64,000 nt of DNA, taken from assembly GCA_015183035.1 (NCBI GenBank), contig JACZZP010000015.1, positions 1,860,001 through 1,924,000 on the forward strand, in the 5' to 3' direction. Within the stretch, counting starts at the first letter, position 1; each line of letters opens with the position of its first letter. The notes under the pieces are model-generated. The model saw only the letters and a program-made list of their open reading frames with translations, made no database searches and had not been told where the DNA came from. Source of the DNA: Meloidogyne chitwoodi (Eukaryota; Nematoda; Chromadorea; Rhabditida; Meloidogynidae). Both the position numbers and the translations under genes were made by a program. Positions 31,897 through 45,900 of the stretch are shown in pieces.

Positions 31897-34800
31897 ATGA
31901 CTACTCAATCTGGGGACACGTCACCCGGTGGAAGCAATTCAATCTCAAACTCATCTGTTAGGACAGTGAGAACTACTGAAGATGAGGATGGCCAAGTTGT
32001 TCCACATAATGCCTTTCATTTGGGGTGCTGTTCTAGTCCGGAAACACCTGAAAGAGGTTTCTCTTTAATTTTTAAGTTTAAATATAAACATTTAAACGTT
32101 TAGATGAGGAAAGTGATGGACAATGCTGTGATGATGATGAAGATCTTTCTAGACTTGCGCTACACTCAGAATTGTATTATTTTTTTCTTTAGGTTTTGTA
32201 CATGTTTTGGGGGGTTTTCGACTTGTTTCTTTAACTGGTCTTTAAATTTAATTTTTTATCAAATAACGTTAAGAAAATATTAAAATTTAAACTGCTAAAT
32301 GCAAAATTCTAAGATTTCGACGCGATTCATCAGTCGGCGTCCAAACTGAATACAACGATGAATTTCCTCCTCTAAGATTCCTTCGTGCTTTGGGCGAAGA
32401 TCCTACAGGATTTATTCAACAGCAACAGGCATTTTACTTTACTGGCAGCTCAGATGTTGTGCCTGCCCCTTTATTACATCTTCAGCAACCTTCTCAACAA
32501 AATAATAATAATAATCATCCTCTTCCCTCTCAACTGCCAATACCCACACTCTCTGCTGCAACAACTAATGTTCAGCAATCAACTACTACTGCTTCTGCAA
32601 ACACTGCGATAAATGCGGCTTCGGCTGCGAATAGTGCTTCTATTACAATGGACGCGAGTTCAAGTTGTTCGGATGGAACGCTTCAACTAGTAATTCAAAA
32701 CTTTCGTCACATGTCTGATACCGTAAGAGGACCATGCAAATATATACAGACAGTGCCTTGGTTTGTATTTATTTATTAAATTTGATAATAGGGGAACTAG
32801 AATAGTCTATTGTGGTGTAAACGGTGCCATGTCTCCCCAAACTTTGACTTGTAAACTTTTTGGAAAAACCCTAGCTTCAGAATCACTTTTATTTTCGACC
32901 GTACAAATTAAAAACAAATAAAATATTTTTAAATTATTAATTAACTAAATTTAAGGCGCATTATGGTTATGCCGCGACAACACGTTGTGCAGAAGAAGGG
33001 TACGCAAAAGTGCCTTGGATTTTTTCTTCAGTGCTGCCCTGACGCTTATTCTGAGTTTTTATATTTATTTTAATTTTAAATATTAAAAAAAATTTTTAGA
33101 TCTTGGTCTTGTCAAGCATCAGCAGAGCTTAGGCTCATATCTCAAAAATCAGGCATTCCAAACTTTATTAGGAAGACAAATCATGTTTATACAGCAAAGG
33201 AAAATGATTGGGGCTATTCTTGTTTTATGACATGGGCGGTAAGATTTTTTTTAATTTTAATTTAAACATTTAATTTTTAGGACATTTTGGATGAATCACA
33301 AGGATATATAAAAGATGACAAAGTTACCTTGGAGGTTTCTGTTAAGGCTGATCCACCAAAAAATATTTTGTATTTCTTTTATAATTATTTTTTAATTAAA
33401 ATAAATTCTTTTCAGAACTCATTCAGAGTTTAAAAAGAAAATACAAGACTATAAGCGATTGGCTGATTTACAATGTCAACGTGGATTAATAGACAAAGCA
33501 ATTGATTGTAATACTCAAGCGCTAAAATTTTGTAAAGACAAGGATCCTCAATGCAAAACTGAATTGGAGGCACAAAAGGCGCATTTGATAGATATGAAAT
33601 TGAAACAGTCTATTCAACGAATTGAGAAAGGTTTTTATTTCTTTTTTTAAATATTTCTATTTTTGTTTTCTTTAAAAAAAAGGTGGAGATCCATCAAAAA
33701 TTGATGATGATTCCACAACAAATTTGAATGCATTGAGACAAGCTATGGGCACTACAACACGTTGTGGAGCATCAAAAGTAACAAAAAATAAATCTACTAG
33801 TACTAAAGATACAAATACAACAACACAAAATTCAAATAATAATAGCAATATTCATTCAAATAATGACAATAATAGTAATAATAATAATGATGGTGAAAAT
33901 GTTTTATTAGATAAAAAACAACAACAACGTGTTGGAACACCTCCATTTAATTCTCCACATAAAGATGGTGTTATTGTTGTTGAAAATAATAATAATAATA
34001 AATTACAATCAAATAATAATAATAAAACATCAAAATCTGTTGAACCAAATGATGAAGGTGCTCATCAACAAAAACAACAAAAAAGTGTTTCAAATAATAA
34101 AAAAATAAATGATTGTGATGGACTAAAGCAAAATTATTCTGGTGGTGGAGGTAAAAAACGACTTTACAAATCTGCATCAACAAATGAACTTGGTGCTATT
34201 GGAGCTATTTGTAAAGGTTAGGGGAAATTTTTTTTATTAAAAAAATTTTTTTTTATTAAAAAAATTTTTTTTTCAAATTTAATTATTTCCGGAAATTAAA
34301 TAAAAATTTTTTTATTAATACCGGAAAAGCCAAAACCTTTAAAAAACAAATAAATTTATTTTTTATATTTTTAATAAATTAAATATATTCTAATTTATAT
34401 TTGCACAGCTACATATATTTTCTCTTTTTTTTTTAATTTTATAATTTTTTTTAAAATTTATTTAGAAGAATTTGACTTTATGAAGGATCGTTATCAAGAG
34501 GAAGAGGATCTTTTACCTGATCAAATTAAACATTTTCTTAAACATGTAAAAAAAATTGTCTTTTTCAAAAATATTTGTTTAAATTTTAGCTTTCCGAAGG
34601 AGACAGAAATTCATCTCGTTTGAAGGAACAAATTGCTAAACTTGAATTAATTGCTTCTCCTTTTGAAAAGCCTGATCCTCTCTTGGTTTGTGTTTATTTT
34701 TAAAATTTTTTTTTTAATTTATTATTTTTTTTTCAGTTAGAAGGGATTATGAAACTTACTCCAGAAGAAGCAGATGTATTTTTCTATAAATTTCTCTTAT

Positions 34801-37800
34801 AATTAATTGTTATTTTTTCAGAAAGCATTGGTTAAAGCAATAACATTTTATGCTCTTGAACGCGAGAATGAACGTGATCGTGGAATAATTAATGACCCAA
34901 ATCAATTGGATCGATTAGAAAAAGTAATTCGGAATAAATTTTGTGAATCTTGTCTTCATGAGGATCATCATTTAGAAATTGTAAAGCGTGAAACCTCTGA
35001 TTCAGGTTGTCAAACTGAATTTGCTCGACGAATTCCTAGAGAAGGTTTTTTTTAAAAATTTTTATTAATAAAAAATAAAATTATGTGTAGCAATACCTGC
35101 TGATGATGCAACTCTTCGTATTATGCAACAACTTCAACAACAACAGCAACATTTACTTGGACAACACGCTACTAATGAAGAATATATTAATGCTCTTAAA
35201 ACACAAGCATTTGCTGCTGTTCAGCAACAACAACAGCAGCAACAACAACAAAATGTTATTCAACAAAATGTTCAACAACAACAAAATAATAATAATGTTG
35301 TTAATGTTCCAACACGAAGAAAAAAAGCTGCTGCTAAAAAAGGATTGCAGCAACAACAACAAAAATTACAGCAACAACAGCAGCAATTACAAGAATTTCA
35401 ACAAAAACAGCAAAATTTGATTCAGCAACAGCAACTTCAGCAGCAGTTTCTTCAGGTTTTTTTTTAAATTTTAGGTTTAGATAAGATTTTTTTAAATTTT
35501 TTAAAAGGCTGCTAATGCTCGTGCTGTCCAACAAATTCAACAACAACAACAAATTGCTGAGTGTACAAACAACAACAATAACAATCAATCAACAATAGTT
35601 GGAGGAAGTTTAGTTGATGCAATGAATTTGGATTTGAATAATCCTCAAATGATTGGAGGAATTTTATCAAACACAACAAAACAACAAATGTTAAATTCAG
35701 TAGGAGGAATTGATATGAATTTGGCAGCATTGACTAATCTTGATTTGAGCAAGGTTTTTTATTTTTTATTTAATTTTTTTATTTTAATAAATAAATATTA
35801 TTTTAAAAATTCTATTAAAAAATGGGGGTTTATTTGTCTCTCATTTTTATTTTATTTTTAAAAAAATTTGAATTTTCTTCTCTACTATTTTATCATTTTT
35901 TAATAATAATTTATTATTTTTTTTTCTTCAGATTCATTTTTCTTCTTCCGATCCTGTTACTTTATCTGAAACAAATTCTGCTGTTATTAATAATCCTCAA
36001 GGAGGTGGAGGAGGAGTTAATAATAATAATACAGTCTTTTCTCGTCAATATATAGAAGAATGGCTTCGTTATAATACTAGACATTTATTAAAAGCTAATT
36101 TTGATGATAATAATAAACAACAATTACAACAGCCATCTGTTGCTTCTTCTATTTCTGCTAGTTCATTGCCTGGTGGTTCAAATTCTGATGCTGCTTTGGC
36201 TTCAATTGCTAATCAAATTTATTCTGTTGATCCACAAGATGTAGGAGATTTTTATTTTTTTAATTATAAAATTGGGGATCAATTTTCCCAAATTTTTTAT
36301 TAAAATATATTTTTGAAAATAAAAAAAATTCTTAAAAAATATATAAAATTCAGATAACTGCAACTCAAGCAGCTTTGTTTCAATTACACTGTTTAAATGC
36401 AAAAAATATACAAAACAAAGTTGATGAATTTGTTCAAACTTTGGAAACTCATGCTAATTTGTATAATAAAAATTATTTTTATAAAATTAAATTTTTTCAA
36501 TTTAGTCGTGATTTGCGTAATTGTATAGATCGTTTGCTTACAATTTGTGCAGATGATGAAAATTTTACAAGTGCTGAAGATACTGTTTCTGTGATTAGTG
36601 TTAGTGAGTGTTCTGGACGAGGTTTTTTTTTGAAAAATTATTTTTATATATTTTTAATTTAAAAAAAGAATTTGATGCGAATAAAGAAGTAATTCAAGAT
36701 TATTCATCATTACCTCGTTCTTTTATTGAAGAAGATCCTCACGATTATATTTTATTACGTGAACTTAAACAACAAGAAATTATTCTTTCTACTCGTTTAA
36801 ATTCAATTCTTTATCAGCTTCATCAAGCAAGGTATTTTTTTAGAAATTTTATTTAATTTTTTTTTTAAAGTATTTCTGACATTGTGGATCGAATTGAAGC
36901 AAAATTCAAAGTTTTAGATGAAAAATTAAAACATTCAAAAAATGAATGTGCAACATTAAAAGCTAATGATAAAAAAATTAATGATCAATTAGTTCTTGTT
37001 CAAAAAGAGTTTCAAGGCATAAATGGCAAATATGAAAAATTAACTCAACAATTAAAAGATAGAAAAAATGAAATTAAAAAATTAGAAAAGAAGGCAAAAT
37101 CAGAAGCGTAAGAAATTATTTTAATTAATTAATTTATTTAATTTAAATTAAAGATTTATGCAAGAACGCTTAGATGAATTACAAGAACGCTTTGATGCTA
37201 ACAAAAAAGAATTGGCTGCTGCACAACGTCAATTATCTGAAGAACAATCAAAATATAAAAGAGATACTCAATCACTTGCAGACTCAAAAAAGCATTTAAG
37301 TGCGGAATTAAATGCAAAATATAGTGAATTAGCAAAATTAAATACAAACTTTGATGAGAAATCACAAGCGCTAAAGAAACTTGAATCGCAATTGTCTAAT
37401 GTAAGTGGAAAAGTTTATCTTTTTAAGTTTCTGATTTTTCTATTTTCAAGTTTATTTTTTCAAGTTTCTGATTTTTCTATTTTCAAGTTTATTTTTTTTT
37501 AAGTTTCTGATTTTCAAGTTTATTTTGTTAAGTTTCTGATTTTTTTTAACTTTGTTTTCACATTTATATTTCTTTTTTATAGGAGCGCAAAAACAATAGT
37601 CAAACTGTCCTAACTCTCACTGAGCGTGTAAAACGTGCGGAAGTTAATTTTTTAGAGCATAAACTAGATGATGGTTTGCGTATATTAGAACGTGCAAAAG
37701 ATGACTGTAGTGCTCAAATTAAAGTTTTGGAAGCAGAGAAACAAAAACGGTTTTTTTTGAAATTATTTTTTTTAATTAAACTAAATTTTTAAGTACTATA

Positions 37801-39111
37801 CAATCTGAAATTGACGTTATAAAATGGAACATTGGTGAATGGGAGAGTAAGCGAGAAGAAGTTGCCTCACTCATTTCTCAGGCAAAAACAGAATTTTCTG
37901 CTCATATACAATCTGTCAAGTCTGGCAAACAATTGATGCAATTGCCCAAATTACAAGTTCCAAAACCGCCTCCATGTCCTCGTATTCATCCTATGCCTCC
38001 GCAACATACTTTTACTACTTTGCCTTCAACACCTAATGTTACAGGAAACACTCAGCAACAACAACAACAAAATCAGCAACAACAACAAGTTCCACCATCG
38101 CCTTTATCTTTGGATCAAAAAGCAATTACTCCGCCTGGTAAAGCTCGTGATACAAATGCTAATAATAATACAACTCCTCAACAACAAACAGGTTAATTTA
38201 ATTAATTTAAAAGAATTATTTAAAACTTCTTTTTTTTACTTTTTAGCTCAGCAAAAACAACATTCTACAGCTTTATCATCAACTTCGAGTATTACAACAA
38301 TGACTACTCCTGTTAAAGCTCCAGGCCAAACTTTAGGAGCATCTATAGCTTTTCAATCATTATCTAGTAGTAGAGGAGGAATAATTGGTGGTTCTTTACA
38401 ACAACAACCTTTGCCATTACCTCCACATTTACCTCCACCAATTGCTCCAATAGGTGTTCGTCCAACAAATTATCAAAATGGAATTTCTGTTCCTCCTCCA
38501 CCTGTTGGACCTGGTGGACCACCACATCCACCTTCAGCTGCTGCTGTTGCTCATCATAAATTTGCTACAGCTGTTGCTCAACAAATTGGACATCCACCAC
38601 CATCATCAACACAGCAACAACGTCATTCTCCACAATTATTATCATCAAATACGTCACAATTTGTACCATCACAACAACAATCTACAATTTTGTCTCAACA
38701 AAATTTTCATGCAAGTATTGGACAGGTTTATATTTTTTTGAATTAAATAATACTGGTGACTTTTGAGTTATAAGGACATTAAAGGGGATTGATATATCAA
38801 GGTGTCCTTATAACGAGAGTCAATTTAATATTTAAAAAATTTAATTTTTTTTTTTAATTTATCAGCCTCAACTTTCTTCATCTTTATTACGTCATCAACA
38901 ACCACCACCACCAACAGCAACTCCACAACAACAACAAGGTAATAATAATAATAATATTATTGTTCGTCCATCACCTTCTTCTTTTCAAACATGGAATGGT
39001 GGTTGGGGTGATCAACTTAATCATATGAATAATAATATTAGTGATATTTTTGGACAAGGTCGTTCTTTTGGCCCTTTAGGTAGCGAATTTGGTGGACAAA
39101 AAAAGTGTTGA
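31897..39111 (+). CDS. Large MATH-domain, coiled-coil, polyQ protein
   Basis: Multi-exon gene of roughly 1,700 residues. After a Ser/Thr-rich start comes a MATH/TRAF-like domain: IQNFRHMSDTVRGPCKYIQT then VPWRIMVMPRQHVVQKKGTQ, CLGFFLQCCPDAYSDSWSCQ, TAKENDWGYSCFMTWADI and GYIKDDKVTLEVSVKADPP. This is closest to the MATH domain of USP7 (LPWKIMVMPR, KENDWGFSNFMAW), but no ubiquitin-protease domain follows. Instead there is a helical segment (FKKKIQDYKRLADLQCQRGL), Asn/Gln homopolymers, an acidic helical region, long CAA-encoded polyQ (35123-35455), a long coiled coil (about 36890-37730; KFKVLDEKLKHSKNECATLK) and a Pro/Gln-rich tail ending LGSEFGGQKKC. The paired segments SSVGVQTEYND and DSGCQTEFARR are similar SVGVQTE/SGCQTE-type elements. 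Probably a scaffold; substrate or partner unknown. Confidence 0.75.
38758..38821. repeat. 64-bp hairpin in a MATH-gene intron
   Basis: GTTATAAGGACA pairs perfectly with TGTCCTTATAAC, extended by GACT/AGTC after a small asymmetric bulge; the loop is about 24 nt. Size fits either a miRNA-like/mirtron precursor or a short fold-back transposon remnant. It lies in the next-to-last intron of the MATH gene on the transcribed strand. Confidence 0.5.
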
Positions 39112-39939
39112 AATTGAAATTTTATATTATGATTATTATTTTATTAAAAAAAGGGGAAGATTTGTTTATGTTTATGAAAATATATCTATTAGTGAATAAA
39201 TAAAAGTTTTGGAATTTATTTTTTTTAATTTAAAATATTTATATAATTAATTTTATTATTAATACATATTTTAATGGGCAGCAATATTTTTTTATTTTGG
39301 AGAGAAAAATAATAAAAAGTAGCAAATTATGAGGGGATATGATTTTTATAGGGTAATGATAAAAATTTTTTTTTTAATTTCTGCACAATTTTTTTGCCAT
39401 TTCCCAGATTTTTAAAATTATAGAAAATGGGAGCATCATTGTATAAAAATTTTTTTTTGAATAATATATAAAATTCGAAAGAGAAAATAATAAAAACTAA
39501 ATAAAAATGAGGAAATTGTACAAAAATGAGATCACACAAAATTTCTGACTTAGAGAAAAATAAAATTATAGAGAAAGCTATAAAATAAACTTTCCGGAAA
39601 AACTTTTCTTCTTTCCGGAAAAGTGGCAACAATTGCTTTTTTATATAATACTGGGCAATAAAAATAGAAAGGCAGTGTTTTATAAGTTTTATAGAAGAAA
39701 AAAATATATTTTAAAATTTCAATATTTTTTATAAATATTTTTTTGTTTTAATAAAAATATATTTTACTTTTTTTAACAAATTTTTAAAAATAAAGAAATT
39801 AAATGAGTGATAGGGCAAAATTAAATACAACAAAAAATTAAAAAAAAATTAAAAGCAAAGCTCAGCACCATATTTCTCCAATTGTGTTTTTATTGTATAT
39901 TTATTGTAGTCTGATACTTTTAAATAATTTTCAATATTT
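39112..39939. other. Intergenic between MATH gene and innexin (convergent)
   Basis: About 830 bp of AT-rich 3' flanks of two convergent genes. It includes a TTTCCGGAAAA motif pair near 39590-39622. No gene seen. Confidence 0.45.
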
Positions 39940-42900
39940 TCACACAAAAGTGAAATAACCATCTGACTTGCGACGCTTTCGAGCACCTCCTCTTGTTGGG
40001 TTTGCATTGTCGAAAGCAGGTTTTCTGAATAAAAATAAATTATTTAATGTAAAATTTACATGTACTGCTTCATTTACTTATTTTTTATTTTTTTTATTAT
40101 CATAAAGTTCGAGCAGTACATGTAGATGAACAAAAATAAAGTCTTATAGTGCAAGAAAGGTGCAAAGTATAGACTAATTTTAATGCTTAAACACACACCA
40201 ATAAGAAAAAATATTCTGTTATTTTAGCAAAAATATTTATTTTTTAATTTTAAGTTCAGGAGTGGTATGTGTTTGTGCATTCATTCTCCCTTTTCTCCCC
40301 TTCCCTTCTCTCCTCGAAAATTTTAAAAAAATAAAAAACACAAAAAGTTAAGTGAAAAGAAAATGGAAAATTGTGTTAATAGAAACAAAAAAATTAAATT
40401 AATTTTACATGTACTGCTTGAACTAAAAAATAAATAATTATTTAAATTATGTTTATTTTCTATCGCACAACACTAATTTACTTATATTTTACAATATTAC
40501 CATTTTAAAATAAACTTGGAAACAAACATTAAAATAAACCTGTAAACAAGGAATAGATAACTAAAGTTTTTAAATTTGTTTTTAACATGTTTTTAAAAAT
40601 GTTTTTAAGTATGTTTTTAATCATGTTTTTTCAGTATTTTAAAGTTGGTAAAACAAGTTTATAATATAAGTGAATGTTTGTAAAAAAATTCAATTGTAAA
40701 ATTATATTTACTCCTCCAAGTTTGAAGAATACTGTAAATTATTAAAAAATAAAAAAGGAGAGAAAAGAGGAAAGGAATTTAAAAAATAAACTCAAAGAGA
40801 GAGAATGAATGCACCCACCATATATAATCTTTTTGCTTCTCATTTCAAAGATCCCGGTGGTGATGATGGCTAGCATGAAAAGCTGCGGCATGGTGAGCGG
40901 CAGTGCCTACAAGACTACCACCACTAGTTCCTCCATACCTATTCCCACTGTGATTTTGACCAAGAAGCCAACTTTTGAATGATGCTTCCATTTTAGAAGG
41001 AGATTGACTAACACCACCTTCAAACATTTCTATAGGTGATTTTCTAACTCTGTCATTAAATGAATGCCATAATTCTACAATAAGCTCTGTAGCCATAATA
41101 TCACCAGCATGGGCTAAAATTAAAAATTAAGAAAATTTAATAAAAATTAAAATTACCGCTAATCATACGCATACAAAAAACACCATCTGCACCAAGAAAT
41201 TTGTGTACAAATTTTTTTACCGATTGTCTATCAGTTGCTAAATCAGTTGCTCTGAGGTATCGACGCACGAATTTAAGATACTGAAAAATTCAACTATATT
41301 ATAGATAATGATAAAACGTATCAGAAATTGTAAAACTTGAATTACAATTGCAAAATATAATTAAACTTGAAAATTAAACAATTACAATCTATCTATTAAA
41401 ACTTGAATTAAAATTTTCTTATAAATATTAAGGAATTTGGGCTAAACTTATTAATTTATTTAAAAAACTTATATTCTAATTTTTGTTATTTAATCATTCT
41501 TTATTTATTATCTTAAAATTCTTACGTTAACAACATTCCAAAGCTAATTTTTAATTTATTGTAATTAATTATATTCTGATTTTTTCAATTAATTTTTCTC
41601 TATTTATTAGGCCTTAAATTCTTACGTTAGCAATATTCTCCGCCTAATTTTTAATTTATTTGAATCTTTTATATTCTGCTTTTTCTCATCTAATCATTCT
41701 TTATTTATCATTTTAAAATTCTTCCATCATCAATATTCCAAAGCTAATTTTTAATTTATTTGAATCTTTTATATTCTTATTTTTTCAATTAATTTTTCTT
41801 TATTTATTAGACCTTAAATTCTCTATATTATTAACTTTGGCGTAAAATTCATAATTTATCTTAATTAGTTATATTATGCTCATTATCATTCAATATTATC
41901 TCATTTATTGGGCTGTAAATTATCTATTTTATTTATTTGGCCTTGAAGTTTTTAATTTATATTAATTAATAATATTCTGATATTTCCCATCTAAACATTC
42001 TTTATTTATTATCTTAAAATTCTTCCATCATCAATATTCCAAAGCTAATTTTTAATTTAGTTGAAAATCTTTAATTCTGATATTTCCGATCTAATCATTC
42101 TCTATTTATTAGGCCCTCATTTCTTGATTTATGTTATTCGAGCCCAGATTCTTAATTTATTTGAATCTTTTTTATTATGATTTTTTCAATTAATTTTTCT
42201 CTATTTATTAGGCCTTAAATTCTTACGTTACCATAGTCGAGCTCTGATTTTTAATTTATTTTAATTAATAATATTCTGATTTTTAACATACTTATACATA
42301 TAATCATTCTCTCTTATAAATAATAAACTTAAAGTACAATTTGTAGAATAATAAAACTTGAAATTAAATAAATTACAATCTCAATATATAAAACTTGATT
42401 TACAACCCTCTTATAAATAATAAACTTGAATTACATAATGTAAAATAATAAAACTTGTTACCTGTCCAGGCATAAATGACATAAGAATCCAATGGCACAT
42501 TGAAAAGAAAGACACAATGGAGACTATGAAAAACCAAAACCTAAAAGTTGAAAATAATTAAATAAATAATATTTATATAATTTTACCAAAGGAAGAGAAA
42601 TATTTTTTCGTTGAACATGTTAATCATGAGCACGCATTGCACCTAATTTAAAAATAATTAAAAAATAAAAAAGTAACACACCGTATGATGATGGACATTT
42701 CCAAGAACCCTAACCTCAAAGTCACACATTGTAACTAAAATAAATTAAAAAAATAAAAATTATTACTTTAATTAAACCTCTAGGAAAATTTCCACTAGTT
42801 TCCCATTCCCTGCCATGCAACAAATCTTTAAGAATGTGAAAGCCATAAAAAAGATTATCCGTACTGAAAAATAATTTTATTATTTTGAAATTAAATAAAA

Positions 42901-45900
42901 ATTACCCCAAGAAAAGATTCAAAAGGAAAATTTGGAGCACAACATTAGCCAAATAAAGCATTTTAATAAAAACGTAAAGGCAAGTTACGTAGGCGCCCCA
43001 CCGCCTTCCGAGACAGAAATTAGTGGCGTCAGAAATCTTAAATATTCAAACTTGAAAATTTTAAGGTAATTAAAGTACTTCACGCTGTAATTCCAAAGTA
43101 TCCTCCATATGGCCGGCAATTGTGCGTACAGTAGCATGACGGGCGTCAACCTTAATGAATTAAAAAATAAGATTTTTACAATAATTTTTACAAATTGTAA
43201 AATATTTAAGAGAAGTTTGTAAAACAATTTCAGAATTAAAACTTTGTAAAATAATTTCAAAATTAAAACTTTGTAAAACAATTTCAGAATTAAAACTTTG
43301 TAAAATAATTTCAAAATTAAAACTTTGTAAAACAATTTCAGAATTAAAACTTTGTAAAACAATTTCAGAATTATTAAAAAAAACAACTAACATCCATCAT
43401 TCGCGCATCGCATGCCATCTGCGTTAAACTCTGAACATTAATGCCTAAATTAAATTATAAATAGGAAAATTAAATTAATTAATTACCACTATGCCAGTGT
43501 AATAAACCACGCCACATAATACAAGGAATGTAAAACATTAAAGCCTCCAAAGCGAGTACAAAAGGCACCCATTGATAGTAGGAAACTTGACGTGCCCTGA
43601 ACCTTGAAATTTATAAAAGAATAAATTTTGCTTTTTTTCCTAAATTTTTAAATACGCAATGAATTTAAAGAAAATTAAAAATACTAAAAAATTATATTAA
43701 CTCACCGCCTATCTCCATAATCAAGAGGAAAAGCATTGGTCAGAGGTAGATAGTAAGTCTATAAAATATAAGAATTAAAACTTTGTATAATATAAGTAAT
43801 TACAACTTTAATATGTATAATAGTAACTAATATATTCTGATAATTAAGCTTTAAAACTTAATTCTGATTTTGAATATTAAAAAATTCTGATTTTATATAC
43901 AGTACATACATTTTCCACCCAACAATAATTTTCTGTATATTGCTCCCAAGCGTCAGTAAACTGGGCTGGAACCCAGCACTGAATTGGATATCCTAAAATA
44001 AATAAATAAATAAAAATAAAATTTTAAAAAATTCTTACCAACATACTGTTTCGCTGAGACAATTATAGCAAACGCGAAAATGATAGCTGATGTGTAGTGA
44101 TAGTTAAGTTTATCAACTAGAAAAAAGGTTTAATAAGTTTTAATATTAAGTAGTGTAATTAAAATTCTGATTTTAATTCTGAATTAATTTTTGTTTCTGA
44201 TTATGTTTTTATTATGAATTTCGATTATTAAATTCTTATTTATTCTGATTTTTCAATAATTCTGATTTTTAAATAATTCTGTTTTTCAATAATTCTGATT
44301 TTTAAATAATTATGATTTTTAAATAATTCTGAATTTTTCAATAATTCTGATTTTTAAATAATTCTGATTTTTAAATAATTCTGAATTTTTCAATAATTCT
44401 GATTTTTAAATAATTCTGATTTTTAAATAATTCTGAATTTTTCAATAATTCTGATTTTTAAATAATTCTGAATTTTTCAATAATTCTGATTTTTAAATAA
44501 TTCTGAATTTTTCAATAATTCTGATTTTTAAATAATTCTGATTCTATTTCCCAATATAAAAAATTATTATTACCAAAGTCATCATCAACACGCGGATGGA
44601 GGCCTTTAAAAATTGCAGCCAAATAGTAAAGGAGCATGCCGATCGAGAGTGCTGCCTAATAATAGGTGAAAATGAATAGAGGAATTAATGTTTTGAATAA
44701 TATTCATTCAAAAAAGGATGTCCCTTGCCAAAAGGCAAAGAAAAATGTTTGTAGAAAATAAATGGACATTTTTAAAGAGAAAAAACTTAAATTAATTTTT
44801 ATTTTGTGTTTTTTCTTGTTTTAATTAAATTATTAAAATAAATAATTTTTCTTAAATAAAAAATTAGTAAAAAAAATATTATTTATTTTCATAATCATTC
44901 ACTAATGGATACAAACATTTTGACAATGATTTAATAAAAGAAGGAACATGAAAATAAAAAATAATTTAAAGAAAAAAAATAACAGAAACACGCAAATAAC
45001 CCCCAAAAAGGTCTCTAAATATATATTTTTTTTATTTTATTTTATGTGCCGAAATATGAGATGGAAGAAAGGGGGAAATGTGCTTCCAAAAAAATTTTTT
45101 AAGGATAAAATCGAGTAAGAGGAAAAAATAAGGGAGAGAATCTTTTTTGGCGCAGGGGAAGAGAGAAGAACTAAAAGAATTATTTTTTTATTTTTTAAGG
45201 CACGCACAAAGTGGATTTGGCCGGGCGGAAAGAAAAATAAAATAAAAATAAATGTTAAAAGAAAAAGTGTCCTTTTTTCATTCAATCGCCCTTCTCTCGA
45301 CTTATAAGAAGGGGAAAAAACTATTGCAATGGCATAGCAGCGTAATATTAGCTATTTTCTTTTCTTTTTTCCCCATTAGTCTGTTATATAAAATATTAGT
45401 GTATTTTAGTTTAAAAAGGAGGGTATATAAAAAGCTAATGAGAAAGGGGGATATGTCAAGAATAGCTTGCAGAAGAGGAGAAAGGGCATTTTTGTTGTAA
45501 AATCAAGCTAAAAATGAAACTAAATGAACATGAAAGAATAAAATTACTCATGTTAATAGAAATGTAGAAAGAAGTTTTTAATGGGAATTAGGAGTTTAAA
45601 AACAAGTTTATTTAAAATATATATTTTCCGGAAAACAGTTTATTTAAATTATATTTTCCGGAAAACAAGTTTATTTAAATTATACATATTTTCCGGAAAA
45701 CAAGTTTATTCAAAATATGTATTTTCCGGAAAATAAGTTTAATTAAACAACTTTAATTGAAATCATATAGTAGTAAAAAATTTAGGCTAAATTTTTTATT
45801 TTTTCTTTATTTTACAAAGGAATTTAGTCAAAATTTTTTTAAAATAAATTGAGTTTTGGCTCTTGTCGTCAACCAAATCTTGTTTTCTGACTTTATTATT

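Noticed and set aside
35123..35455. Several frames across the CAA/CAG repeat (polyN, polyL and polyQ readings on both strands).
   Set aside because: Only the polyQ frame joins in frame to the flanking exons of the MATH gene; the others are shadows of the repeat.
45037..45500. Open frames on both strands in a long innexin intron.
   Set aside because: Low-complexity, overlapping on opposite strands and inside an intron; no protein-like conservation pattern.
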